Source of the DNA: CAWFPR01 sp963817635
GTDB lineage: Bacteria > Acidobacteriota > Vicinamibacteria > Vicinamibacterales > 2-12-FULL-66-21
Length of the DNA stretch: 64,000 bases
Direction: 5' to 3'
NCBI GenBank assembly: GCA_963817635.1
Contig: CAWFPR010000014.1
Location: 1 to 64,000 of the forward strand
The notes under the pieces are model-generated. The model searched no databases. It was not told where the DNA came from and saw only the letters and a list, made by a program, of their open reading frames with translations. The position numbers were made by a program, and so were the translations under genes. Below are positions 35,487-45,026 of this stretch, in pieces (positions within the stretch are counted from its first letter, which is position 1; each line of letters opens with the position of its first letter).

Positions 35487-37299
35487 ATGAACAGCTTTGC
35501 GCGCGCGCGATCGGTCGTGTGGAGCCGTGCGGCCATCGCGCCGGCGCTGGCGGCAGCGATCACGTTGTACGGCGGCCTGCTGAGGCTCGACGCGCTGGTC
35601 GCCAAATACGGCGCCGTCAATCATCCTGCCTGGGCGCGGATCCTCACCTCTGACGTGGCACCGCTCGTCCCGCACATCCGGCCATCGAGCGTCGTCTGGA
35701 CGCGGGTGGCGAAGCCGTTCGAGGGCGGCGATCCCATCAACTACCTGAAGTACGGCCGGGAAATGACCTCGTTCTACCAGCCGCACGTCCGGGAACCGGT
35801 ATTCCTCGCGCTGACACGCGGTGCGCTCTGGGCCCTGGACGACCAGGACATTGCGGTCGGTGCCGCATCGGCTCTCGGGGCGACCCTCGCGATCGCCGGC
35901 ACCTATCTTCTGGGGGCGGCACTGCTCTCGCCGTTGACGGGCGTCTTCGCCGCGCTGCTCGTCGCCATCGAGTTCGAGATGGTGCGGTGGGCACCGGACG
36001 GCTGGCGCGACGACACGTTTACGGCGACCGTCCTGTTCGCGGTCTGGGCGCTGTTGCGGCTGCGGGGGCGGCCTTCGTTCGGCCGTGCACTCGTCGCCGG
36101 AGCGCTGTGCGGACTGTCGTGCCTGACGCGCATCACGGCGCTCTCGTTCATCGTGCCCGCGCTCGTCTGGATCGTCGTGGAACGTATGAACACGCCGCGC
36201 GTCGCGCGGGCGAAGGCCGTCGGAATGGCCGCCTCAATCATGGCAATCGTCGTCGCGCCTTATCTGATCAACTGCGCGATCGCGACCGGCGATCCGTTCC
36301 TCTCAATCAACTACCACACGACCTACTATCGCTTCTCCGAACACGGGTCCGCCGACGGGTCCATGAACGTCGCCGAATACCTGAGCAGCAAGGCGGAGGC
36401 GCACCCGATTGGCACGCTCGACACGGGCCTGAACGGCCTTTTCGTGCAGCCGTTCATCACCAAGTGGACCGGGTTCGGGCCATGGTCATCCACTCCTGGG
36501 CCGGGCGGTCGAGGCGACTGGCGCTCGCGGGACTGGCCGCGTGGCTGTTCTTTCCCGGCGGGCGGCTGATGCTCGTTGCGCGTCGTCGGATCGCTCGTGC
36601 CGTACGCATTCACCTGGAACATCGGCGACGGGAACGCATGGCGGTTCACCATGCACGCGTATCCGTTCTTCCTCATCGCGAGCGCGGTCGCAGTGGTGGG
36701 AGCGGTCCGGGCGGCTACGCGCGGTCGCGGCCGATCCAGGCCTCGTCCGGTCGATGGCCCGGCCCATGGCGTGGCGCGCCCTCGCGATTGGCGCGGTCGC
36801 TGTTGCCGGGGGCGCGGCGTACTACGTCCTGCCGTGGTACGTAGTGCGCGAGTCCATTGCGCTCGGCGAGTCCACCAGCATCGAGACCGGCGCGCGCGAT
36901 CGTGTGTTCTACCGGGGCGGGTGGTCGCCGCCGCACGCGGACGGCATCGTCGCGCGTGTGTCGCGGGCCGAGCGTGCGGTCGTGGACCTGCCGCTTCCGG
37001 ACAAGCGCGCGTACGACATCGTGCTGCGCATCGACCCCGTGCTGGCGACGCGGCCGGATCGCGTCGACATCCTGTTCAACCAGCGGTGGATTGCGAACCT
37101 GGAGCTGTCGTTCGACCCTCAGCGCGTGGGCGCCTACACCCTGCGGGTCAATGAAGACATCGTTCGGGCCGGCAGCAACGAAATCATCGTCGTTCCGTCA
37201 GCCACGGTGCCGGCCGGGTCCGCCGGACCGCGATTCGCCTGGCTCGCTCCGGCGGAACCCATCGGCGTGCGCCTCTGGTACGTCCGCGTCGTGCCGTAG
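35487..37299 (+). CDS. Polytopic glycosyltransferase (GT39/ArnT-like), frame-disrupted
   Basis: A membrane protein of about 604 residues with many hydrophobic helices. A predicted first extracytoplasmic loop holds EGGDPINYLKYGREM, with an Asp-rich site as in mannosyl/aminoarabinose-transferase-like (GT-C fold) enzymes; WAPDGWRDDTFTATVLFAVW and LCGLSCLTRITALSFIVPAL are typical. The intact frame runs to about 36490. Then VIHSWAGRS, VVGSLVPYAFTWNIGDGNAW and VRSMARPMAWRAL alternate frames (breaks near 36490, 36570 and 36720), and the final ~190 residues form a beta-rich soluble domain. Donor and acceptor are unknown. A TATAAA box (35454-35459) lies 28 bases upstream. Confidence 0.7.
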
Positions 37300-37320
37300 C
37301 CCCGGCGACGCCGGCCGTCG

Positions 37321-40053
37321 TCACGACGCGTCGAGATCCTTCCACATTCCCACGACCTCGCGTCGCAACCGGTCGGTGAGCGCCGAGTAGCACTGGTCGG
37401 CTTCTGCGGTGTCCACCGCGTCGGGCTCGAGCGGACTGCCAAACCTGAGAGAGGTTCGGGTGCCGGCCCAGGGCAGCAGCGCCCGCCACCGAAGGGCGGC
37501 GCCGCGGGGCCAGACAGCGAAGACCCCGTGGATGGCCACCGGCACGATGGGCACGCGCAGTTGGGCGGACAGGATGGCGGCGCCCTTCTTGAACGTCTTG
37601 GGAGTGCCGTCTGGCGAACGCTCGCCTTCCGGGAACAGCACGAGTATCTTGCCGTGGCGCAGGCCGAACGCGCCCGCCTGCATGGCGCGCACGAGGTTCG
37701 TGTCCGGATCCACCGGGACGATGTTCATCAGGCGCGCGAGGGCCGCCGTGACAGGCGTCGCGAAGTACTCGCTCGCGCCTACGAAGAACAGGCGGCGGAA
37801 GACCGGGTAGGGCAAGGCGGCCATCAGCAGGAAGCCGTCGAGGTAGCCCTGGTGGTTCGGGCTGATCAGGCACGGCCCCGTGCGCGGGAGCTTGCCGCGG
37901 CCGGTGACGCGGAATCCCAGCAGAAGCCACGCGATGGCGTAGACGATCCGAGAGAGCACGAACGCGAACGGTCCAAAGAGCGGCCTCGCATCCAGGATGG
38001 TCCGCACGAGCGCATCGTCCGGGTCCGCTTCGAGCATCTGCCGCCAGGGATCGACAACCGGATCCGTCTCGGGCAACGGTAACCCGCCGGACGGGCGGAG
38101 TGCCTCGATCAGCTCGCGCACCGTGTAGATTCGCTGCGCGACCTCCGCGGATACCGGGGCGCCGCGGAGTTGTTCGATCCGCGTGAGCAGCTCCACGCGC
38201 TCCATCGAGTCGAGTCCGAGATCGAGTTCCAGGCTGGCATCGGGTGTGACGATCGCCCCCGGCTTCGCCGCGCCGCGGATGAGTTCGACTATCTGCCGCG
38301 CCCCCGGCTCCAACGCCCACGTCTGGTCCTCCGCCTGCACCGTGGCAGGCGCGCCGGGATCCGACGCCTCACCCGCGCGCTCGCGATACAGCCGTTCGAT
38401 CTGAGGACGCTTCAGCTTGCGGGTCGTCGTTCGCGTCAGCGGCTCCCGCCAGATGTCGAAGCTCAGCACCCGCTTGTGGCGCGGCAGCTGCAGCGAGAGC
38501 CCTTCGATGTCGAACCTGATGACCTCGCGCATGTTCACGATGCCGCGCTCGCGCATCAGATCGAAATTCGGCACGACGATCCCGTGCAGGCGTTCCGAAG
38601 TGGGATCGTCGGGGCGCGCCACGCCGAGAACGCAGATTTCAGCAACGAAGGGCGACTGCGCGTAGACGGCTTCCACTTCCTCGGGGTAGATGTTCTTCCC
38701 CGAGGCGAGCACGATGATTTCCTTCTTGCGGCCGGTGATGTGGAGCCGTCCGGCCGAGTCGAGATACCCGAGATCCCCGGTCTGCAGCCACCCGTCGCGC
38801 AGCGCCGCGGCCGTCGCCTCCGGACGATTGTGATAGCCGGCCATGACGATCGGGCCCTTGATCAGCACTTCGCCGTCGCGATGATCGCGTGCCTCGGTGT
38901 CGGCCGTCTCGTCGAGGATGCGCAACTCCACGCCGGCCATCGCCTGTCCCACTGATTCGAGGTGCGAATCGCCCGGGCGCGTCAGGGTCGCGGCCCCCGA
39001 ACACTCCGTCAACCCGTACGCCTGGACGATGTTCAGGCCCATGCCGTACAGGTCGTGCCCGACGCGGGGGTCGAACCGGGAGCCGCCCGTCACCATGATG
39101 CGCATGCGTCCGCCAAGCGCGGCGTGCACCGCCCGGAAGAGGAGCCTGCCGGCATTGATTCCGAGCCGTTGCCTGAGACCACCGTTCAGTGCCACCAGCG
39201 CCCGGAAAAGGGCGCGCATCGGCCACGGTCTGCCGTCGAGGCGTTCGACGACCCGTTGGTGCAGCAGATAGAAGAACTGCGGGACGACGCAGAAGGCGGT
39301 GATCTCGCGATCCTTCAGGGCGCGCATCATCTCGGCGCTGTTCAGAGTGGCGAGAAAGACCACCCGCGCGCCGCACGTGAAGGGCAGGAGCAGGTTGGCA
39401 ATCTGGGCCAGGGCATGGAAGAGCGGCAGGACGCCGAGCACGCGATCCTGCTCGGTGACGCGGACGATTTGCATTGCCGCGTCCCGCTCGGCCAGAAGGT
39501 TGCCGTGGGTCAGCACGACGCCCTTGGGATCGCTGGTGGTGCCCGACGTGTACAGAATGACCGCCGGGTCGGACCGCGTGGCCGGGCAGGCCGCCGGCGC
39601 GGCCGATTCGCCAGACGACTGATCGAGGCTGGCCAGATCCGGCGCCGATCCAGCGAGCATCACAATCGTTGGTCCTCCCGTGAGGCCGGCCGACGCGGCC
39701 TGCGCCGCCGCGAGGTACGGGGCCGTCGTGAAGAGGACGCGGGCACCCGAATCCTCGAGCACGGTCCTGATCTGGCCCGGCGTGTAGGCGGTGTCGAGAG
39801 GCACCGCCGCGGCGCCCAGCCAGAGGATGCCGAGGTAGGCGCTGCACCACCGGGCATCGTTGTCGGCGAGAATGGCGCAGCGATCGCCGGCCCGGCATCC
39901 GGCGTCCATCAGCAGCCTGGCCGCGCGATCGGCGACGGCGCGCACGTCGCGGTACGTGAAGGTGTCGAGCCCCGCCGGCCGGAAGATCTCGACCGCCGTT
40001 TGACTCGGGAATCGCTCCGCGACGGCGAGAAACAGCTCGACGACGTTGTTCAT
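37321..40053 (-). CDS. AMP-dependent acyl ligase-ACP-PlsC acyltransferase fusion
   Basis: An intact 910-residue three-domain enzyme. Residues 1-550 are an acyl-adenylating domain: YTSGTTSDPKG (168-178), YGLTE (346-350), TGDLGYLD (425-432) and catalytic-Lys region TTTRKLKR. Residues ~580-655 form an acyl carrier domain with the phosphopantetheine Ser616 in LGLDSMERVELL. Residues ~690-910 are a PlsC acyltransferase with the HX4D motif NHQGYLD (733-739) and FPEGERS (807-813). This suggests activation of a fatty acid, loading onto the built-in carrier and transfer to a lysophospholipid or related alcohol. The arrangement is like Aas but with an internal ACP and reversed domain order. It is a single-gene unit. 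Confidence 0.9.
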   Translation of the reverse strand: MNNVVELFLAVAERFPSQTAVEIFRPAGLDTFTYRDVRAVADRAARLLMDAGCRAGDRCAILADNDARWCSAYLGILWLGAAAVPLDTAYTPGQIRTVLEDSGARVLFTTAPYLAAAQAASAGLTGGPTIVMLAGSAPDLASLDQSSGESAAPAACPATRSDPAVILYTSGTTSDPKGVVLTHGNLLAERDAAMQIVRVTEQDRVLGVLPLFHALAQIANLLLPFTCGARVVFLATLNSAEMMRALKDREITAFCVVPQFFYLLHQRVVERLDGRPWPMRALFRALVALNGGLRQRLGINAGRLLFRAVHAALGGRMRIMVTGGSRFDPRVGHDLYGMGLNIVQAYGLTECSGAATLTRPGDSHLESVGQAMAGVELRILDETADTEARDHRDGEVLIKGPIVMAGYHNRPEATAAALRDGWLQTGDLGYLDSAGRLHITGRKKEIIVLASGKNIYPEEVEAVYAQSPFVAEICVLGVARPDDPTSERLHGIVVPNFDLMRERGIVNMREVIRFDIEGLSLQLPRHKRVLSFDIWREPLTRTTTRKLKRPQIERLYRERAGEASDPGAPATVQAEDQTWALEPGARQIVELIRGAAKPGAIVTPDASLELDLGLDSMERVELLTRIEQLRGAPVSAEVAQRIYTVRELIEALRPSGGLPLPETDPVVDPWRQMLEADPDDALVRTILDARPLFGPFAFVLSRIVYAIAWLLLGFRVTGRGKLPRTGPCLISPNHQGYLDGFLLMAALPYPVFRRLFFVGASEYFATPVTAALARLMNIVPVDPDTNLVRAMQAGAFGLRHGKILVLFPEGERSPDGTPKTFKKGAAILSAQLRVPIVPVAIHGVFAVWPRGAALRWRALLPWAGTRTSLRFGSPLEPDAVDTAEADQCYSALTDRLRREVVGMWKDLDAS

Positions 40054-40447
40054 GTCGGGTCGCAGATCATCATAGCCTGTCCCGAAGGCGTCAGGCCGTG
40101 CCTGGAGCGGCGCGGCAGATTCGGCCGGAGAACTCCAGGTTGCGCGCGCGCCCCAGAGTTGGCGACCCCCCGGCGGGCGATTGCGCCGGTCATCGTCTCC
40201 GCGAGTTGGCGGGCGTGGACGGCCCGCGCCCGGACGCCATTACGCCACGACGAGGAGCGGCGGCCTAAGTCCCACCGCCTCCTGGCGTTCCATCGACACG
40301 CCCGCGCGGGCCGTCATCGGCAGCGCGCTTGCCTCAGTGTCTGTCGGCCCCGCGCCGGCCGGTTCCATCAACGTGGCCCGACCTCGACACCGCGTTTTCG
40401 GCCGGCGCGCAGGGCCCGCTCACGTCAACAGCCTCTGGAGGACAAGC
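40054..40447. other. Intergenic region, nothing recognised
   Basis: 394 bases between the divergent ligase fusion and comEA. Long runs in all frames are open only because of the high G+C content. I see no conserved RNA, no convincing promoter pair and no repeat of the types found elsewhere. It should contain both promoters. A ribosome site TGGAGGA (40436-40442) belongs to comEA. Confidence 0.5.
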
Positions 40448-40795
40448 ATGCGTCGATTCACCTTCGTCATGGCCATTCTCGTCGCCGCCCTCGTCGTCGC
40501 GTCCGGCGCGCAGGCGCAAACGCAGCCGAAGAAGGCTCCCGCCAAGGCCGCGGCCACCGCCGCGAGCCCCGTCAACCTGAACACGGCGACGCCGACCCAG
40601 CTCGAGACGCTGCCGGGCATCGGCCCCGCGGCGGCGAAGCGAATCGTGGACTATCGCGAGAAGAACGGTGCGTTCAAGAAGATCGAAGAGTTGATGAACG
40701 TCAAGGGGATCGGGGAGAAGAGCTTTCTCAAGCTCAAGCCGCTCATCACCGTCGGCGGCGCCAGCAAAGCCGAGAAGCCGAGCGGCATCCAGTAG
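40448..40795 (+). CDS. comEA: ComEA-like helix-hairpin-helix protein
   Basis: A 115-residue exported DNA-binding protein. ATG 40448 lies 6 bases after TGGAGGA and gives signal peptide FTFVMAILVAALVVASGAQA. After an Ala/Lys linker, the double HhH motif reads VNLNTATPTQLETLPGIGPA and FKKIEELMNVKGIGEKSFLK. In naturally competent bacteria ComEA binds incoming DNA in the periplasm. A pseudopilin gene follows 100 bp downstream, consistent with a competence or type IV pilus context, but no other competence genes are adjacent. Confidence 0.9.
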   Translation: MRRFTFVMAILVAALVVASGAQAQTQPKKAPAKAAATAASPVNLNTATPTQLETLPGIGPAAAKRIVDYREKNGAFKKIEELMNVKGIGEKSFLKLKPLITVGGASKAEKPSGIQ

Positions 40796-40804
40796 CCCCG
40801 CTCA

Positions 40805-40834
40805 GGCATCCGGCCGGCAAAACGGCCGGATGCC
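40805..40834 (+). terminator. Stem-loop after comEA
   Basis: A perfect 12-bp stem (GGCATCCGGCCG at 40805-40816 with 40823-40834) closes a 6-base loop GCAAAA, 9 bases after the comEA stop. No U-tract follows, so it may act as an attenuator or mRNA-stabilising hairpin rather than a strict terminator. Confidence 0.55.
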
Positions 40835-40896
40835 GGTGGTCGGACCACTTCAACACGTCTCGCGACATGCCGTCGTTCGTGGCCTGAGGACATCCC

Positions 40897-41487
40897 GTGC
40901 GGAATCTCACGTCCGGTGGTTTCACCCTGATCGAGCTGCTGTTCGTGCTCGCGATCATGCACCGTGCTCGTCGGAGCGGCGCTGCCGATGACGGGTGACG
41001 GCGGTCGATGCGCTCCGGACTCAGAGCGCGGCCCGCTACCTGGCCGGGCGCATCCTTCAGGGACGGATGGATGCGATCAAGCGATCCACGATCGTCGGCC
41101 TCCGGTTCGAGCTGGACGTACGGCGACTACACGTACCGGCCGTACCTGGATGGCAACTGGAATGGAATCCGGACCGCCGACATCCGGAACGGCATTGACC
41201 GTCCGATGGCCGCCGCTGAGCACATCGGGGACAACTTCAGCCGGCGTGATGTTTGGCCTGATGCCGGGCATGCCCGATGCGGACGGCGGCGAACGACACT
41301 GGCAGCGACGGCGTGCGGATCGGAGTGGCCCGCATTCTCACGACCGGGCCGAACGGCACCGCGACCGCCGGCACGCTCTACGTCCACGGAACGAACGCCC
41401 AGTATGCCGATCCGGGTACTGGGCGCCACCGGTCGCGTGCGCGTCATGCAGTACCTGAGGGGAGCGGGGAAGTGGATCAACCGGTAG
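40897..41487 (+). CDS. Type IV pilin/GspH-like pseudopilin, frame-disrupted
   Basis: Starts at GTG 40897 after TGAGGA. VRNLTSGGFTLIELLFVLAI contains the prepilin peptidase site G|FTLIE and the hydrophobic helix of type IV pilins and type II secretion pseudopilins. The remainder is recovered only by changing frame several times: TVLVGAALPMTGD, VDALRTQSAARYLAGRILQG, YGDYTYRPYLDGNWNGIRTA, VMFGLMPGMPDAD, SDGVRIGVARILTTGPNGTA and IRVLGATGRVRVMQYLRGAG. The reconstructed protein (~190 residues) resembles GspH/FimT minor pilins. Four or more indels in 590 bases mark one of the worst-affected stretches. Confidence 0.75.
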
Positions 41488-41888
41488 TCGATCGGCGCGT
41501 CAACGCGCGCTTCCCCGCTGAAGCCGTCGCCGCCCGCGTGACGCTCCGTCCCGGTTGCGTCCTCGCCGTTGTGGACTGGAGCGCCGGCGGAGCGCTCGTG
41601 CAGGCCGCAAAGCCGCTGCGCCCCGGTACGCGGGTGCACCTCCGGGTGATCGTCCGGCACCACACCGTGTGCCTTGCCGCGCACGTCCTGCGCTGCGTCG
41701 TCTGGTCGCTGGACACGCCCGGGGGGGTCACCTATCGCGGCGCGTTGAAGTTCGACCAGGAGTGCGATCTGATGCCGGAAGCGGTATTGAGGGCCGAGGC
41801 CCTGGCGGTCGGCGGCGAGCGCCTGAGCCACCGCGTCACGCCGATCGTCCGGTCTGTTCTCCACCGGCCCGCGTCTGCGACAATGTGA
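41472..41888 (+). CDS. PilZ-domain protein
   Basis: A 138-residue protein with the two c-di-GMP-binding motifs of PilZ domains: an RxxxR-type motif in VVDRRVNARFPAEA (near 5-16) and a D/NxSxxG motif in AVVDWSAGGALVQA. The GTG at 41472 follows GGGGAA and overlaps the pseudopilin end by 16 bases, so they are probably translated together. This would link a pilus-like component to cyclic-di-GMP signalling. The frame is intact. Confidence 0.8.
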   Translation: MDQPVVDRRVNARFPAEAVAARVTLRPGCVLAVVDWSAGGALVQAAKPLRPGTRVHLRVIVRHHTVCLAAHVLRCVVWSLDTPGGVTYRGALKFDQECDLMPEAVLRAEALAVGGERLSHRVTPIVRSVLHRPASATM

Positions 41889-41903
41889 GGCGGGGGAGTG
41901 CCG

Positions 41904-42674
41904 ATGTCTGGCGACGATTTCGCTGACCTTCAACGCGCGCGACGCCTGTTGGAGAACAACACGTTTGCCGCCCGGGTTTCAAATGCCCTGGGCAGGCCGT
42001 TCGAGACCGCTCTCAGCGCGCTGCCCCAGGTGGTCAGCGCGTCGGCGCTGGCGGCCGCGAACCGGGCGCTCGAAGCAGCCCTGAGGGTTGCGATCCGGTC
42101 GCTGGGCGATACGCGGGTGTCGCGTTCCAACGGCGTGCACACGGCACTCGTCGGTGCCACGGGTGCGCTCGGCGGCGCGTTCGGCCTGCCGGCGGTCGCC
42201 GTCGAATTGCCGGTGTCGACGACGCTGATGCTGAGATCGATCGCGGAGATCGCGAGGAGCGAAGGAGAGTCTCTGGCCACTCCGGAAGCGAGACTCGCGT
42301 GTCTCGAGGTGTTCGCGCTCGGCGGCCCCGGCGCCAAAGACGATGCGGCGGAGTCGGGCTACTTTGCCGTGCGCGCTGCCTTGGCCACCGCGCTCGAGGA
42401 GGCTGCGCAACACGTCGCCCGTCAGGGAGCGGCCAGGAAAGGGGCGCCGGCCCTGCTCCGGTTCGTGACGCAGATCGCCGCCCGATTCGGCGTGCCCGTA
42501 TCGGAGAAGCTGATAGCACAATCGGTCCCTGTGATCGGAGCGGCCGGAGGTGCGGCCCTCAACGTGTTCTTCATGGGCTATTTTCAGGATCTCGCACGCG
42601 GGCACTTCATCGTCCGGCGCCTTGAGCGGAAGTATGGAGCCGAGACGGTGCGGCAGGCGTACTCGTCCGTTTGA
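41904..42674 (+). CDS. EcsC family protein
   Basis: A 256-residue protein of the EcsC family: NGVHTALVGATGALGGAFGL, PVSTTLMLRSIAEIARSEGE and CLEVFALGG are typical, as is the C-terminal GGAALNVFFMGYFQDLARGH. EcsC was named for a gene linked to the Ecs ABC transporter of Bacillus; its molecular function is unknown. It is amphipathic and probably membrane-associated. ATG 41904 is chosen because GGGGGAG lies at the proper distance; GTG 41898 overlaps that site. It follows the PilZ gene by 15 bp. Confidence 0.85.
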   Translation: MSGDDFADLQRARRLLENNTFAARVSNALGRPFETALSALPQVVSASALAAANRALEAALRVAIRSLGDTRVSRSNGVHTALVGATGALGGAFGLPAVAVELPVSTTLMLRSIAEIARSEGESLATPEARLACLEVFALGGPGAKDDAAESGYFAVRAALATALEEAAQHVARQGAARKGAPALLRFVTQIAARFGVPVSEKLIAQSVPVIGAAGGAALNVFFMGYFQDLARGHFIVRRLERKYGAETVRQAYSSV

Positions 42675-42899
42675 CCGGACAGGGGGTCGAAGGCGACGCC
42701 TCGACGTGTCGCCGATGACCCGAACTCGTCAACGACGCACTCAGCCCGTCCGACCTCATATGACGAAGGGCAGCCGTCTCCCGTCGCCACTCCGTTCGGC
42801 GTTATACTGGCGCCGCTGTCACCGCAGACGGCCGGAACCCAGTGGAGAGGGACCGCGCTCCGGCGCCAGGGCCGGCGTGAGGCTTGCGGGAGGTTACAG

Positions 42900-43247
42900 G
42901 TGGTTGCAGTCGTCTGGCAGCTGGACGTTCGCAAAGAGAGCGCCAGGGCATTCGAGCAGTTCTACGGGGCGGACGGTGAATGGACGCGGCTGTCGCGCCG
43001 CAGCCGGTCGTTTCTCGGCAGTTCATTCCTGAAGGATATCGTCGCAGACACGCGGTACCTGCTGATCGAGTACTGGAGCGAGATGGTCGTCTACGAGCGG
43101 CACCTCGCCGACTTCGGCAAAGAGGTGGAGGAGCTCGAGGCCCAGCGCGCGACCTTCGTGCTGCGGCTCGAGCCGCTCGGGGTGTTCAGCGCACTGGACG
43201 TTCCCGATCGGGTCGGACCGACGTGGTCGCGTCGATCCGGCACGTAG
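42900..43247 (+). CDS. Small ABM-like (dimeric alpha-beta barrel) protein
   Basis: A 115-residue protein that begins MVAVVWQLDVRKESARAFEQ, with FYGADGEWTRLSRRSRSFLG and TRYLLIEYWSEMVVYERHL. This resembles the antibiotic-biosynthesis-monooxygenase fold (cofactor-free oxygenases and related small enzymes), where a Trp-rich EYW stretch is common. The GTG start at 42900 follows GGGAGG (42888-42893). The function is not assignable. A TTATACT box near 42801 could provide a promoter. Confidence 0.55.
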   Translation: MVAVVWQLDVRKESARAFEQFYGADGEWTRLSRRSRSFLGSSFLKDIVADTRYLLIEYWSEMVVYERHLADFGKEVEELEAQRATFVLRLEPLGVFSALDVPDRVGPTWSRRSGT

Positions 43248-43328
43248 CCGCTTGGGCGCGGACCCGGTGAGTGCAGTCGGTTGCGCACGCGAGAGCGTAT
43301 GCGCTCGACCGTGTGCGAGGAGGGTCAT

Positions 43329-43934
43329 ATGCGGAAAGTGTTGACGATCGTCGCCGTGGCCGTGCTGGCGGCGGCGAGCGCGTGTGAGCGTCAGTCCGCC
43401 ACGGCTCCAACGCCCGCCGCGACGGCGAACGGGGTGGCGGCAAGCTCATCGCCTTCCAGCGTCGTACTCGCGGAAACTACCGCCGGGTCGACAGGGACGT
43501 CCAACAACTACGTCGGGCAGTCGGTCACCATTCTGAGCCGAGGGGCTTTCAATCGCATCCGATTCAACTGGTTCGACATCGGGGGGCATGCGGTGGCGTT
43601 CGGCACGCTGTACGTTCTGGACCGCGAGTACCTCGGCCTGCCGCCGGCGCTGTCGGCGTCGACACCAGGGTTCGTCGCCAGCTCAGAAGGGATCGTAGAC
43701 GGGCAATACACCTTCCACCCCGGTGTCGTGCTCAAGGGCGGTGAGCACTACTGGTTCTATACGGACACGCGCGGGGCGTTCGTGACAAGCTTCTCGGACA
43801 GCACGTATGACGGTGGCGACATGTACGTGACCGGGATGCCGGATCTGCCGTTTCACAAGGCGCTCGCAAGCGGCATGGTTCCACCGCCGCCTGGTACGTT
43901 CATCGATGCGAACTTCAGGCTCGAGGCCCGGTAG
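43329..43934 (+). CDS. Predicted lipoprotein of unknown function
   Basis: A 201-residue protein starting at ATG 43329 after a strong AGGAGG site. MRKVLTIVAVAVLAAASACE is a signal peptide with a possible lipobox ending at Cys. A Ser/Thr/Ala linker follows, then a beta-rich domain with NNYVGQSVTILSRGAFNRIR, FNWFDIGGHAVAFGTLYVLD and HYWFYTDTRGAFVTSFSD. I do not recognise the family; the pattern suggests a secreted beta-sandwich of the kind found in exported surface proteins. Confidence 0.6.
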   Translation: MRKVLTIVAVAVLAAASACERQSATAPTPAATANGVAASSSPSSVVLAETTAGSTGTSNNYVGQSVTILSRGAFNRIRFNWFDIGGHAVAFGTLYVLDREYLGLPPALSASTPGFVASSEGIVDGQYTFHPGVVLKGGEHYWFYTDTRGAFVTSFSDSTYDGGDMYVTGMPDLPFHKALASGMVPPPPGTFIDANFRLEAR

Positions 43935-44070
43935 GCCCGGCCACCCGGGCTCCCATCGGGCATGGCGAGACCTGACCGCGGGGGTCTCGCTTGTCGTCCG
44001 GGGGGAGCGGGGCCTCGATGCTGTCCGACGAGACGCTGCAAGGGCACGCGGTGTACAATCGCGAACGCGC

Positions 44071-44469
44071 ATGAGGAGCTTCATCGTTGGTGTATCCAGC
44101 CTGGCCGTTTTCGCCTGCCTGATCGGCTGCGGATTGGGCGAGGCGCTCAAGGTCTCATCGATTCAGCTCGGCCGCTCGCTGAATGCGGACGGCAGTATCG
44201 CCAATCCCACCACCAGCTTCACGTCGGACGACACCATCTACGTGTCTGTCATGACCACCGGCGTGGGGTCCGGCGAGATTGGGGTGCGCTGGATGTACGC
44301 CGGGCGGGTCGTGGGCGAGCCCAAGAAGCAGGTCTCCTACCGGGACGACGCGGCCACGGAATTCCACCTGCAGAGTACGTCGGGCTTCCCAGCGGGCGAG
44401 TACAGCGTCGAGGCCTTTTTCAACGGCCAGTCAGTCGGCACCCAGAAGTTCCAGGTCGAGAATCGCTGA
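44071..44469 (+). CDS. Small lipoprotein with Ig-like domain
   Basis: A 132-residue protein. MRSFIVGVSSLAVFACLIGC gives a lipoprotein signal with lipobox LIGC. The mature part (TTSFTSDDTIYVSVMTTGVG, GFPAGEYSVEAFFNGQSVGT) has the strand pattern of a small immunoglobulin-like fold. A TACAAT box at 44054-44059 lies 11 bases before the start. Function unknown. Confidence 0.65.
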   Translation: MRSFIVGVSSLAVFACLIGCGLGEALKVSSIQLGRSLNADGSIANPTTSFTSDDTIYVSVMTTGVGSGEIGVRWMYAGRVVGEPKKQVSYRDDAATEFHLQSTSGFPAGEYSVEAFFNGQSVGTQKFQVENR

Positions 44470-44590
44470 CCGCGGCGCCGCGCCTCGCCGCGATACGGTC
44501 GCCACGGGCTCCGCGCACCGGGCGTGTGCGCGGGCCGCGGGCGGTCAATCCAGGGTTGGCGTAAGCCGCTCGCTGGCGTAGATTGGCGAC

Positions 44591-44860
44591 ATGCTCTGCG
44601 TCGCATTTCTCAAGGCGCCCACCGTCAAGACGAGCGAAAAGCTCAAGATCCCCCGGCTGCGAATCCGGTGCCCCGTCTGTCAGTGGCAGCCCTCTGCGCA
44701 CGACACCTGGAACTGCAACCCCGACGGGTGTGGCCATGTGTGGAACACGTTCGAGACGCACGGCGTGTGTCCCGCGTGTGTACGCGAGTGGACCGAGACC
44801 GCCTGCCTGCGCTGCGGCGGATGGTCCCCGCACGATGACTGGTACGTCGACGAGGCGTAG
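44591..44860 (+). CDS. Small zinc-ribbon protein
   Basis: An 89-residue protein with four Cys pairs or clusters: RCPVCQWQP, WNCNPDGCGHVWNTF, GVCPACV and ACLRCGGWSPHDDWY. The pairing suggests one or two zinc ribbons. No signal peptide is visible, so it is probably cytoplasmic. I do not recognise the family. The ATG at 44591 has no strong ribosome site. Confidence 0.6.
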   Translation: MLCVAFLKAPTVKTSEKLKIPRLRIRCPVCQWQPSAHDTWNCNPDGCGHVWNTFETHGVCPACVREWTETACLRCGGWSPHDDWYVDEA

Positions 44861-45026
44861 GTCACGGAGCCCGTCGCGACGCGGCGTTCGCGCCAGGTCC
44901 GGCAGTCGCGAGACGGCGACGGTCCGCCGAGTTCCACCGTAGCAAGGGAGAGCGTGCAGATCATCTACTCTGGACGCTGGTGCCGCCGCTGGGGTGTTCA
45001 GACGGGGCCGTCACTGCGAGGCGAAC

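Noticed and set aside
40181..40447. N-terminal extension of ComEA
   Set aside because: It has no conserved content and would bury the clear signal peptide and ribosome site at 40436-40450.
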